The notes under the pieces were generated by a model, which saw only the letters and a list, made by a program, of their open reading frames with translations, was not told where the DNA came from and ran no database searches. The position numbers were made by a program, and so were the translations under genes. This document shows, one piece after another, positions 44,322-52,632 of a DNA stretch of 64,000 bases (positions are counted from its first letter, which is position 1; each line of letters starts with the position of its first letter). The DNA is from Flavobacteriales bacterium UBA2669 (lineage in GTDB: Bacteria > Bacteroidota > Bacteroidia > Flavobacteriales_E > Vicingaceae), in contig DEMN01000001.1 of the NCBI GenBank assembly GCA_002359215.1, forward strand, positions 34,301 to 98,300. The letters are read 5' to 3'.

Positions 44322-45344
44322 CTAGTTATCTCCGTCATCATCAGCCACCTCCAGTAAAGTGCTGCTCAATCCATCAGGAGCTCTTGCTATGCTTTCTTCA
44401 GTAATAAGGTTTTCCGTTTTTAAATGCTCTTGCTCAAGGTACTGCTTATTTTCTCCCTTTTCATGGAAATGAACTTCTTGTTTTTCCTGAGTTTGCTGCT
44501 TTTCCTGTTCTGTTACAATTGGCTGGTGTTCTTCCTGTTCTTCCTGTTCTTCTTCCTCTTCATTCTCTAAAGGTGCTTCTTCCACATCCTGATCAGAATA
44601 GCCTTTTTCTTCTCTGATGACATCCAGTATTCGCTCTACAAGTATTTCATTCTCTGCTTTAATTTCCATTACCATCTGTGCTTTTTTCATCAAAATAGAT
44701 AAGATGGCTGCTGATAATTGTTGCTCCGGAGTAAGCTGTTTTGCTTTTTGCTTTAGCATGGCTATTAATAGTGGACGAAGCAATATTTTATCGTCTTCAT
44801 CAAGTTTTAAACGCCTTACATTTTTCTCATTGTTTTCATCAATAAGTTGGATAACTTCATCAAAGTCATAAAATTCTTTGTGCTTTTTAATTTTGATGAA
44901 AAACCCACCACCAACGGTAATTACATTATCCGCTATTCCAAATATTGCTTCTGTAGCTCTTTTAGCATGAGAATGAGGAATTTCAAATTCTTCAGCACCA
45001 GGTATTTCATCTTCTGCCTGCTCATCATATTCTCCGGAGCCTATCTCCTGTTCCGGAACATCATCTTTGGTATTGTTCTTAAAATAAAAATCCTCTTCTT
45101 TGGGTTGTTGAGTTGACTGACTTTCTTCAGGTTCTTCCTTTTCAAGGCTTTCCGTTAATACATCATGCCCTTTTAGATTTTCTTGTTTTTCCGATGCTGT
45201 AGCGGATGAATGATGTCCTATTTCATTTTCTGCTACCGGTTGATTTAAAGGGCTGCTTTCAGCATCCAATGCATCTTCAAAGGCTACATTTTCAGTGGCT
45301 TGATTCAATACTTCTTTTACTTCTTCTTCTACTGTTTTTCCCAT
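44322..45344 (-). CDS. Highly acidic, coiled hypothetical protein (340 aa)
   Basis: Long Glu/Gln-rich ends (for example 'ENEEEEEQEEQEEHQPIV' near 265) flank a folded middle at 130-255 ('EAIFGIADNVITVGGGFFIK', 'DDKILLRPLLIAMLKQKAKQ', 'QLSAAILSILMKKAQMVMEI'). The middle is helical and may oligomerise. Acidic, low-complexity proteins of this kind are common as viral scaffolds or DNA mimics, but neither is shown. It lies directly upstream of the ATPase. Confidence 0.55.
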   Translation of the reverse strand: MGKTVEEEVKEVLNQATENVAFEDALDAESSPLNQPVAENEIGHHSSATASEKQENLKGHDVLTESLEKEEPEESQSTQQPKEEDFYFKNNTKDDVPEQEIGSGEYDEQAEDEIPGAEEFEIPHSHAKRATEAIFGIADNVITVGGGFFIKIKKHKEFYDFDEVIQLIDENNEKNVRRLKLDEDDKILLRPLLIAMLKQKAKQLTPEQQLSAAILSILMKKAQMVMEIKAENEILVERILDVIREEKGYSDQDVEEAPLENEEEEEQEEQEEHQPIVTEQEKQQTQEKQEVHFHEKGENKQYLEQEHLKTENLITEESIARAPDGLSSTLLEVADDDGDN

Positions 45345-45396
45345 GTTGCTTGTTGTTAGTGCTAACTTCTTCTATTTTCTTTGTTCTATCTTCTAA

Positions 45397-45437
45397 CTTC
45401 GGTCTTCTGACTTCGGTCTTCTGACTTCGGTCTTCTA
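45397..45437. repeat. Three tandem copies of CTTCGGTCTTCTGA
   Basis: A 14-base unit is repeated three times at the end of a pyrimidine-rich spacer. Related words occur at 27.6 and 58.67 kb. It overlaps the stop codon of the next leftward gene by a few bases. Confidence 0.75.
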
Positions 45438-45896
45438 CAATTTCCCTATAAATTCAATGGTGTATTTATCCAGTTGTTGGTATTTCTCTGCAAATTCCTT
45501 ATCGAAAAAAGGAGCTTCAACCAGTTCTTTACACTTTTGGCAGTAATACAGGATGCCTCGTTTGTTTTTTCCGAAGAGTTCCCCTATCTTGGCATAACTG
45601 CACTTGGTATAAGTATAGAGGATATGATAACATGCCATTCGAGCTTCTCGATACTCTCGTATATCAGAGGTATAAAATTTACTTTCTTCTAAACTGAATA
45701 AGCGTATAGCTTGAGAAGAAACATAAGTTGCTATGAGTTTGACTTTTCCCATTTCGCTAGCGGTAATGGAGGAATTGTTATTAAAACTTTCCAATAACTC
45801 GGTGGTTTTCTCAATACCAATGTTATTAATTACCCCTTCTAATGCCTGTTGTAAGCGTTCGAGAGCCATTATTGGTATATGTTTATTTTCCTCCAT
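45435..45896 (-). CDS. DnaA domain-IV-like DNA-binding protein
   Basis: In this 153-residue protein, residues 80-125 ('REARMACYHILYTYTKCSYA', 'KIGELFGKNKRGILYYCQK') match the C-terminal DNA-binding HTH of DnaA ('AR..A..L......S...IG..FG...R.TV....'). The DnaA AAA+ domain is absent. Such stand-alone domains could recognise an origin or act as replication/transcription regulators of the element. It sits within the leftward replication-type cluster. Confidence 0.65.
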   Translation of the reverse strand: MEENKHIPIMALERLQQALEGVINNIGIEKTTELLESFNNNSSITASEMGKVKLIATYVSSQAIRLFSLEESKFYTSDIREYREARMACYHILYTYTKCSYAKIGELFGKNKRGILYYCQKCKELVEAPFFDKEFAEKYQQLDKYTIEFIGKL

Positions 45897-45909
45897 GATT
45901 TTCTTTAAC

Positions 45910-46845
45910 TTATGATTTAAACCCTATCTCCTTTAAATAACTTTCCTTATTATCAGAGGAGCTGATTTTTTCAGCAAGGTTTTTCTCCAGCTTGCTTCTG
46001 TATTCTTTAGAAGCCAACACCCAAGAGAGTGTCTTATCTAAATCAAGGGATAAAATATAGGCGGCATCACCGGCTAACCTCTCGGCACTCATTTTCTTTA
46101 AATGAGCGATAATTGCTTCCTTTTCGGAATTATTATTGCTAGTAACCTCAAGGTAATAGGTATAACTGAACAATGCTTTTGACAAGGTGTATTTCCCAAC
46201 GATATGCTCCTTTTTATCCAGTTTTCCTTTAAATCCTAGCTCTCTTAATGTAGTACGCCCTATACGTTTTTGCTTTTTCTGAAACAACCGCTCAATAATG
46301 GCTTCATCGTGCTTTTCGTTTTCACTGGCATCCGCTTTTTTAGGTTCAGGGGATGGGGGTGTTTCTTTTTTCGGTTTAGGGGTCTCTTTTTTAGGAGCCG
46401 GTTTTTTCTTTCCTATTTCAATTCCAAAGGCTTCATAATCCTCTAGGTCAGCTTCTTTTTCAATTAGTCCTTCGGTTTCTTCCGATCGGTTCACTCCATA
46501 GACCTCATGGTTGTTTTTAAATAGCTCCAATGCTTTCTTTTTAGGAATCATCATCCACTTAAAGCCATCACTCATGGTGTAAATGATTTCTTTATCATCT
46601 TCTTCTATGTCATCATTGTTTTCCAGCCACTGTTCATACTCATCATAGAGGTCTTCTTCCAGCTCCATGTCCAGCTGCAGAATATGAGCTTTCATTTTTT
46701 CACTGTCCTCATCTACGGCATGCTCATAATCATCAAGTAGTTCTTCAAATCCTTTTATTCGCTTTTGCAGCATAGGTGAAAGGGTAGTGGTTTGAATATC
46801 GTTGTTGTGTATAAATTCACGGTGTTTGTAGGTGTTATTTTTCAT
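45910..46845 (-). CDS. Hypothetical protein with Pro/Lys-rich linker (311 aa)
   Basis: The acidic helical N-half (1-150, 'HAVDEDSEKMKAHILQLDME') is followed by a Lys/Pro/Glu linker (160-190) and a folded C-terminal domain (195-311: 'RIGRTTLRELGFKGKLDKKE', 'VGKYTLSKALFSYTYYLEVT'). The C-domain resembles short domains recurring in Bacteroidota plasmids and prophages that I cannot name. Function unknown. Confidence 0.55.
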   Translation of the reverse strand: MKNNTYKHREFIHNNDIQTTTLSPMLQKRIKGFEELLDDYEHAVDEDSEKMKAHILQLDMELEEDLYDEYEQWLENNDDIEEDDKEIIYTMSDGFKWMMIPKKKALELFKNNHEVYGVNRSEETEGLIEKEADLEDYEAFGIEIGKKKPAPKKETPKPKKETPPSPEPKKADASENEKHDEAIIERLFQKKQKRIGRTTLRELGFKGKLDKKEHIVGKYTLSKALFSYTYYLEVTSNNNSEKEAIIAHLKKMSAERLAGDAAYILSLDLDKTLSWVLASKEYRSKLEKNLAEKISSSDNKESYLKEIGFKS

Positions 46846-46865
46846 TTGTTTAGTTTTTTGTTGTT

Positions 46866-46970
46866 GGTTGTTAGTTCTATTTTCTCTCTTCTATGTTCTA
46901 ACTTCTTTCTTAATTGTTCTATTTTTTCTCCTCTTTATTCTACCTTCTTTGTTCTAATTTCTGCCCTCCG
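46866..46970. repeat. Pyrimidine-rich repeat
   Basis: The spacer is filled by TTCTAACTTCTTTC, TTCTACCTTCTTTG and similar words with very few purines. It is a one-armed member of the dispersed family. Confidence 0.6.
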
Positions 46971-46973
46971 GCA

Positions 46974-47213
46974 TTAAGCAGTTACCGGTTGTTGGGTTAA
47001 TAATTTTTCCAATCCGTTAGAGAGAGCTGCAGTCAGAATAGAAGTAATGGCAACTGCTGCCAATGTTTGTCCTAATTCTTTTCCGGAGGGAATTGCATAG
47101 CTAAATGCTTTGCCTTTTTGCTGCTTGCCCATGTTGTAATAAATGAGTGCTTCAGCAAAACCAATTACTAAGCCTGCCCCGGTGATAATGATTACACGTT
47201 TGTTTATTTTCAT
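46974..47213 (-). CDS. Two-span small membrane protein (79 aa)
   Basis: Hydrophobic segments lie at 6-26 (VIIITGAGLVIGFAEALIYY) and 48-66 (LGQTLAAVAITSILTAAL). It is 3 bases from the next gene. Its small size and spans match the structural-cluster membrane proteins, although it is encoded far from them. Role unknown. Confidence 0.55.
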   Translation of the reverse strand: MKINKRVIIITGAGLVIGFAEALIYYNMGKQQKGKAFSYAIPSGKELGQTLAAVAITSILTAALSNGLEKLLTQQPVTA

Positions 47214-47216
47214 CTT

Positions 47217-47831
47217 TTATTCTTTTTTAGTGCTTACTTTTTCTTTTAATCCGTCAAACTTTTCTTTTAATTCATCTGCTATGGGCTTGATTTTGTTCAT
47301 TCCCCAGATGCATTTTAACTCACTTAAGAAAATCTGCATTGCCTGTTCGGTTCGGATAATTTTTTGCTCATCTTGCTGTGCTGCTTTGGGCATCATGCCA
47401 ATAATTTTCTTCATCGCTTCTTTGAGCTTGGTGGTGAGTTTCTTCTTTACAGGAGCTTTAATCTCTCCGGCTGCTATCTTTCGCTTTCTATCTTCTCTAA
47501 GCTTTATTCTACATTCTTTCAGGTAATCCATCGTTTTATCAGCCTTTTCCACTATTTTTTTGGATTGGGCTTTCTGAACACGTTTTTTTTCTTTGGTCTT
47601 TTCATCATCGTTAATCTCTGCTTTGATTTTTTCAATGTCTTCTTGCAGTAGTTCTACAGCAGCTTTACCGATTTGTTTTGCCATGTCCTTTAATGCCTTA
47701 TCTTCCGGAAATTCCTTTATTCCCTCGAGTGTCTCATCATAAATGGAAAGTGCTTCTTTAGCTTTATCGGACAACAAATTTTTAGCTACTCCTGATTCGT
47801 TGAGTAAAGCGTATGGGTCATTTTTTATCAT
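47217..47831 (-). CDS. Lys/Glu-rich helical protein (204 aa)
   Basis: The sequence is almost entirely helical and highly charged ('EDIEKIKAEINDDEKTKEKK', 'LKECRIKLREDRKRKIAAGE', 'PAAQQDEQKIIRTEQAMQIF'). It is probably a coiled-coil protein and has no catalytic motif. It directly follows the helicase gene in the operon. Confidence 0.5.
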   Translation of the reverse strand: MIKNDPYALLNESGVAKNLLSDKAKEALSIYDETLEGIKEFPEDKALKDMAKQIGKAAVELLQEDIEKIKAEINDDEKTKEKKRVQKAQSKKIVEKADKTMDYLKECRIKLREDRKRKIAAGEIKAPVKKKLTTKLKEAMKKIIGMMPKAAQQDEQKIIRTEQAMQIFLSELKCIWGMNKIKPIADELKEKFDGLKEKVSTKKE

Positions 47832-47879
47832 ATTTTTTAATTTTAGTAGTTAAGAAGTCACTGGTAAGAAGTTAAGTAG

Positions 47880-47965
47880 TTGTATTTATTTTTTATTTTC
47901 TTCTTCTGTTTTAGCTTCTATTTTTCTAATCTCTAGTTTCTAACTTCTATATTCTTCCTTCTAGT
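47880..47965. repeat. Pyrimidine-rich repeat
   Basis: The spacer contains TTCTAATCTCTAGTTTCTAA-type sequence between the helicase gene end and the coiled-coil gene. It is a one-armed member of the dispersed family. Confidence 0.55.
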
Positions 47966-47966
47966 T

Positions 47967-50900
47967 TTATGCTGCTTTCAATGCTTTAATTCTTCGCAAT
48001 CGTTCCTGCATAGCAGTAAAGGCTTTTTTTAAGTTGTTAATTTTATCCAGTCCATCTGCAGCACTTTCTAGTGTTGCTCCTTTTTTGGCTTGTAGCTTGG
48101 TTTTGGTTTGTGCTGCTTCGCTGTCATCATAGACCATCAGTTCGGTGAGTACTTTATCATTCATGGAGGCAAATTCATCTACTCGCTCTTTGACTGTTTT
48201 GGGTTGATAGCCTTTTGCTATTCGCTTTTTAATAAGCTCCCCTGCTTTTTCATTTATCGCATCCTGTCCCGTTCTTTCTTCTAAGATTTGTTGATGTTCT
48301 TCGATTTCCTTACCTATTTTTCCCACTACTTTATCGTAATCGAAATGGATATCAAACCCTTTGGGTTTAAGTACTTGTTCCAATCCTCTTTTAAGGATGG
48401 CATTAGCTTTTCTTACCGTATCGTAAATGATAGTGTCCCGATAGGTGGTTTCGGTATTTTCATCTTCCAGATACATTTTGTAAATAGAAAAGATGGTTTC
48501 CAGTGTTCGGGCTTTTACAGTAATAGGGTTGCCTTCTTTATCAGCGGACTTTTGTGGTTTATAGTGATGCACGGCTTTTTTTATATGCTCAATGTTTTCG
48601 TTAAAATCCGTTCTTGCTTTGTTGATATCATCTAATACACTTTGTTGGTTTTTTAACCCATTGATGGTGTCCTGCAATTGTTCTCGCTGTTCCATTAAGA
48701 TTAATTCTGCCAGTGCATGGGGATCGGTAATCAAGCCTGTTTTTAATTCCGAGGGGTTAAACTCTTCTAAACTGAGGGAATTGGTTTTACCTGCTCTGTA
48801 CCATATCTCATTGATACGGCTTGTTTTTTCTTCCAATTTTTGAAAGATAAAAGTATCCACACTGTCTTCCATGAGCGGGTTGACAATACGAATATTGGCA
48901 TGCCTGTTCCCAAATCGCCAGATTCTGCCTTCTAACTGTTTGACATCGGTAGGGTTCCAGTCTAACCAGCAGTTATACAATACTGTACTTCTGTTTTGTA
49001 AATTAATACCCTCTTTTATAGAAGCACTACCAATAATAATTTTAATGGTTCCGGCTAAGAACTTTTCTTTAATACCTTCTTTTTTAGCGGCACTTAATCC
49101 GCTTTTAATGATGCCTATTTCTTTTTCATCATAGCCTATCTTCTTAACCAAATATTCTTTAATAAGAGAAAAGAAATGTACCCCTGAATTCATATAAATG
49201 ACTTGTCCTGATACTGCTTCACCTCGTTTTTCATGGAAGCGTTTTACCGTTTGAATACAGCCCATCACGTACTTTAATTTGGGTGAGCTGTCGATGTATT
49301 CTTCATAGGATGGGTTTTTATTGGGGTTACAGGCATAGAGGTAAGGACTTAACGCCAGTTGTCTGGCAAAGGATAAACCCCTTAAAATTCTTGCTCCTTC
49401 TTCTTCCTCTTCTGATAAATTAGCTTCATTAAGTGCTTCGCCTTTACTGTCATTTTCCGATACCTCTTCAATGCCCATGGGATTCACACAAAAATTCACC
49501 AAACTGGTTTTTCCGGTGACATAGGATTCTACATCTTTCATGTAGTCTGCCTGAGTAGGCGTTAAGGGTAAATTGGTACTGATCTGCTTTTCGGGAGGAA
49601 GAGGAACTACTTTATCTCCTACTTTCTGATTCATCAGTGGCAACACAATTTTATTGGGTCGTTGGATATTGGCATCCTCTCCTGTTTTGTAAGTAATGAA
49701 TTTAAAAATGAGTGATTGCAGGGCAACGAGGTTGGAAAAGCCCATTACGATTTCTTTTCGTTCGGGTTTTAACTTGGCATTAATGACCAGTTGTAAACTC
49801 GTTTTAATGTAGGTATCAAAAAACTCTTTGATGTTCTTTACTCCTGAACGTTCCAGTTGCTGATAGCCAATAAGAGCCAGTATGGAATAAATTTCCAGAG
49901 GGCTGTTGGTAAATGGGGTAGCTGTTAGAAGTAGTACATTTCGCATGTTGTTGCCACGTAAAATATACTGACTGATCATAAACCCTCTTAGTGCGGTCAT
50001 CGAGGGAGAGCCGGAATTGATTTCATAAGGGGCTTTATCTCTTTTTGAGGAATCTCCTTTTTGCTCTCCTTTGACCTGAGTAAAGGATTTTTTCATGGCA
50101 TGAGCTTCATCTACTACCAAATAATCAAACCCTAATTCCTCTATGTTGACTAAAGCTCCTTTGATGCCTTTACCCATCATTTCTTCTACCTTTTCAAAGA
50201 GCTTGGCTTTTTCTCGTTCTTCTTCTGTTCCCTGATTCAATATCTCAAACAGCTCTCCACCAATCTCACTCCATGTTTCATCACTAAAAGCCAAGCGGTT
50301 AAACCCTTCATAGGTGAGTACTGATATAGTATATTCCGGAACGGGTTTGATGTTGCCCTCTTTATCCCGCAGTTGATCCAAGTAACTTTCTCCCAGGTTA
50401 TATAAATCCATTACCTGATACTGAGGCAATACACCCGTTAAGGTAATTTCTCCTTTTTCTATTACTCCCTGTAGCTCTCCCAACCAGTTTTTATAAGTTT
50501 GGTTAGGCACTACAATAAAGGGGCGTTTACATTGTCCGCTTTCTAAGGCTTGTGCTAAGGATAAGATGGCAGTCATGGTTTTTCCAACTCCTACATCATA
50601 AGCAATACACCCTGAACCATGCACACTGATAAAGCCGATACCTTCTCGCTGGGTAGGACGAATAAATAAAGGCTTGTTCTTAAAAGTAGCACTACAGGTA
50701 AAAGCTACTGGTATTTTAAAATAGTTAATCTCTACATAGCCGTTGTAGCGTTCATTCCATACTTGCTCAATAATGAGCTGGTCTTCTCTTGTTAAAGCGG
50801 TTGCTAAAAACTTTACAAAAAAGGCATCTCCTTCCTGTTTGGCATTTTGTTTCATTCGGAGTTTTTCTTCTTTTTCGTAATAGCGTGGAGGAGTTTTGTT

Positions 50901-52202
50901 TTCCAAATAATATTGAATGATGTTCCAGTCACTTGATTTTTTAAAGTCATCTTTGGGCTGTTTTTTCAGCCAATCTTTAAAGCCCTCTATCAGTCCTGTT
51001 TTTCCGCTCTCCCATTTTCCGGTGTCTTTATTATAGACATTAAAAGTAGTTCCATCGGTTAAGCTTCCTATATGTACTTCATTAGCAAAGGCTGCCGTTG
51101 GTTTGATGAACAGGCGGTTTTCTTTTACCGGATCTGACAGGGTTAATTGGGGTGGCTTTACATTTTCCAGTCCCTGCCATTGCCTGTCGTATTGTTCTTG
51201 TCCATAAGCGGCAATAATAGCTTCTTTTTCTGCTAATAACAGGTGTTGCTTTTTATAGATGTTTTCAGCATAATACAGTACACTGGGCATAAAGTCTCCT
51301 TTGTAATAACAAATTACATCTTCTTTTAACCATTTATCGGTATAATTAGCTACCTGTCCTAAGGGGATTACATAGTCGGACCAACCGTTTTTTTTATTTA
51401 AGATGACCGTTTCATCATTGTAGCCGTTAATTTTTCTTTTGTACCACACCCATGCTTTGATTTCATCTTCGGTAATGCCTTTGTTATACTGCTGCATGAT
51501 GTCCTTGAAACTAAGCCGGGCAGTTAAATCAGTACTCTCTTTTTCTCCATCGAGTTGCTTCAATTTTTTTTCTACTTGGTTTTTTTGGGTAGCTTTTATC
51601 ACCGTAGCCACATTCTCCCGATGAATTGCTTCATTGATGAATTGCTCTAAGGGTTCTTTTACATGGGATGCCAATGCTTCTACATGATGCGTTGGAATCG
51701 CTACTGCCGGTACATCTATTCCCTGCAGGGCATCAGTTAATTTTCCTCTTATTTTAGTAACCTTTTTATTAAATCGGTTGGTGGTCTCGTATGCTTCTCC
51801 GAGTATCTTAGCAGGATGCTCTTTAAACCACCCATCAGCCACTAGTGGCATTTTATTTTGTATTACTTCCATTTGCTTTTTAGGGATTTCAGCTTGCTTT
51901 GTTTCCATCTTTTCTGCCTTTTTAAGTGATGTTTTATCTTCGGTTGTTCCTTTTTTAATCAGGCTAAGTTGTGCTAGGGGTATGACCGGCTTTCTTGTTT
52001 TAGATACAAGGTGTGCCACCGGAGTCAGCTCGTCTTTTTCAAAGATGGATAGAATTACCCCCTGCTCTTTAGTGTTGTGCGTGGTTTTCCACTGCACCGT
52101 ATCTCCTTTACTGAACTTTTCATACAGTTTCAGCACATGGTCTCTTTCTTTGAGCCGTCTGTCTGCTGCCTGAGCTATTTTTGCAAATCCTTTGTATCCC
52201 AT
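47967..52202 (-). CDS. SNF2/DEAH-type helicase, polyvalent-protein type
   Basis: The protein has 1411 residues. Residues 30-85 form a small KOW/SH3-like domain ('KGDTVQWKTTHNTKEQGVIL'). The helicase core has Walker A 'AYDVGVGKTMTAIL' (about 534), DEAH box 'YLVVDEAHAMKK' (about 697), motif III 'LLLTATPFTNSP' (about 760) and C-domain motifs 'SASIKEGINLQNRS' and 'QLEGRIWRFGN' (about 1097). Helical coiled regions follow to the end. Such giant helicases pair with N6-methylase/ART polyvalent proteins in phages and plasmids and are thought to be delivered with the DNA or protect it. It is the largest gene of the element. Confidence 0.85.
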   Translation of the reverse strand: MGYKGFAKIAQAADRRLKERDHVLKLYEKFSKGDTVQWKTTHNTKEQGVILSIFEKDELTPVAHLVSKTRKPVIPLAQLSLIKKGTTEDKTSLKKAEKMETKQAEIPKKQMEVIQNKMPLVADGWFKEHPAKILGEAYETTNRFNKKVTKIRGKLTDALQGIDVPAVAIPTHHVEALASHVKEPLEQFINEAIHRENVATVIKATQKNQVEKKLKQLDGEKESTDLTARLSFKDIMQQYNKGITEDEIKAWVWYKRKINGYNDETVILNKKNGWSDYVIPLGQVANYTDKWLKEDVICYYKGDFMPSVLYYAENIYKKQHLLLAEKEAIIAAYGQEQYDRQWQGLENVKPPQLTLSDPVKENRLFIKPTAAFANEVHIGSLTDGTTFNVYNKDTGKWESGKTGLIEGFKDWLKKQPKDDFKKSSDWNIIQYYLENKTPPRYYEKEEKLRMKQNAKQEGDAFFVKFLATALTREDQLIIEQVWNERYNGYVEINYFKIPVAFTCSATFKNKPLFIRPTQREGIGFISVHGSGCIAYDVGVGKTMTAILSLAQALESGQCKRPFIVVPNQTYKNWLGELQGVIEKGEITLTGVLPQYQVMDLYNLGESYLDQLRDKEGNIKPVPEYTISVLTYEGFNRLAFSDETWSEIGGELFEILNQGTEEEREKAKLFEKVEEMMGKGIKGALVNIEELGFDYLVVDEAHAMKKSFTQVKGEQKGDSSKRDKAPYEINSGSPSMTALRGFMISQYILRGNNMRNVLLLTATPFTNSPLEIYSILALIGYQQLERSGVKNIKEFFDTYIKTSLQLVINAKLKPERKEIVMGFSNLVALQSLIFKFITYKTGEDANIQRPNKIVLPLMNQKVGDKVVPLPPEKQISTNLPLTPTQADYMKDVESYVTGKTSLVNFCVNPMGIEEVSENDSKGEALNEANLSEEEEEGARILRGLSFARQLALSPYLYACNPNKNPSYEEYIDSSPKLKYVMGCIQTVKRFHEKRGEAVSGQVIYMNSGVHFFSLIKEYLVKKIGYDEKEIGIIKSGLSAAKKEGIKEKFLAGTIKIIIGSASIKEGINLQNRSTVLYNCWLDWNPTDVKQLEGRIWRFGNRHANIRIVNPLMEDSVDTFIFQKLEEKTSRINEIWYRAGKTNSLSLEEFNPSELKTGLITDPHALAELILMEQREQLQDTINGLKNQQSVLDDINKARTDFNENIEHIKKAVHHYKPQKSADKEGNPITVKARTLETIFSIYKMYLEDENTETTYRDTIIYDTVRKANAILKRGLEQVLKPKGFDIHFDYDKVVGKIGKEIEEHQQILEERTGQDAINEKAGELIKKRIAKGYQPKTVKERVDEFASMNDKVLTELMVYDDSEAAQTKTKLQAKKGATLESAADGLDKINNLKKAFTAMQERLRRIKALKAA

Positions 52203-52216
52203 TTTAATGTTTATAG

Positions 52217-52338
52217 TTAAAAGAGAGAAGAGATGTTAGAACAGAGAAAAGAGAAAAAAGAACAGAGAGGAAAAAGCAGAAAATTCTACGATTAACTTCT
52301 AAGCTCTCTTTTCTAATTTCTATGCTCTAACTTCTGTG
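52217..52338. repeat. Purine/pyrimidine inverted repeat
   Basis: A purine-rich arm (AGAACAGAGAAAAGAG and neighbours) is followed by a short centre and a pyrimidine-rich arm (CTCTCTTTTCTAATTTCT). It lies between the helicase gene and the 74-aa gene. Confidence 0.7.
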
Positions 52339-52342
52339 TTTA

Positions 52343-52567
52343 TCATTTTTCATCCTCTATGTGTGCCAACTCCTGTTCAATTAATGCAATAGCTGAGCCT
52401 ATGGGCATAGCTTCTTTAGCTGCATAGCGGATAATCATTTCTTCGATGCGTGCATAGCCTTTTTCGGTGCTTTGCAGCTCACACACATGCGGCCACTTGT
52501 TGTTATCACAATCCTTTAATTCCTCACGGATGAGTGCTTTTAATTCGCTTAATTTGTTTTCTTTCAT
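52343..52567 (-). CDS. Small hypothetical protein (74 aa)
   Basis: The 74-residue helical protein contains 'ELKALIREELKDCDNNKWPH' and 'IRYAAKEAMPIGSAIALIEQ'. There are no membrane spans or motifs. It lies between the two giant polyvalent-type genes, flanked by pyrimidine-rich repeats on both sides. Confidence 0.5.
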   Translation of the reverse strand: MKENKLSELKALIREELKDCDNNKWPHVCELQSTEKGYARIEEMIIRYAAKEAMPIGSAIALIEQELAHIEDEK

Positions 52568-52622
52568 CTCTTTTCTCTTTTCTTTGTTCTCTGTTCTCTT
52601 TTCAAACTTCTAACTTCTCTCT
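52567..52622. repeat. Pyrimidine-rich repeat
   Basis: TCTTTGTTCTCTGTTCTC-type words fill the spacer. It is a one-armed member of the dispersed family. Confidence 0.6.
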
Positions 52623-52632
52623 GCTGATCCAA

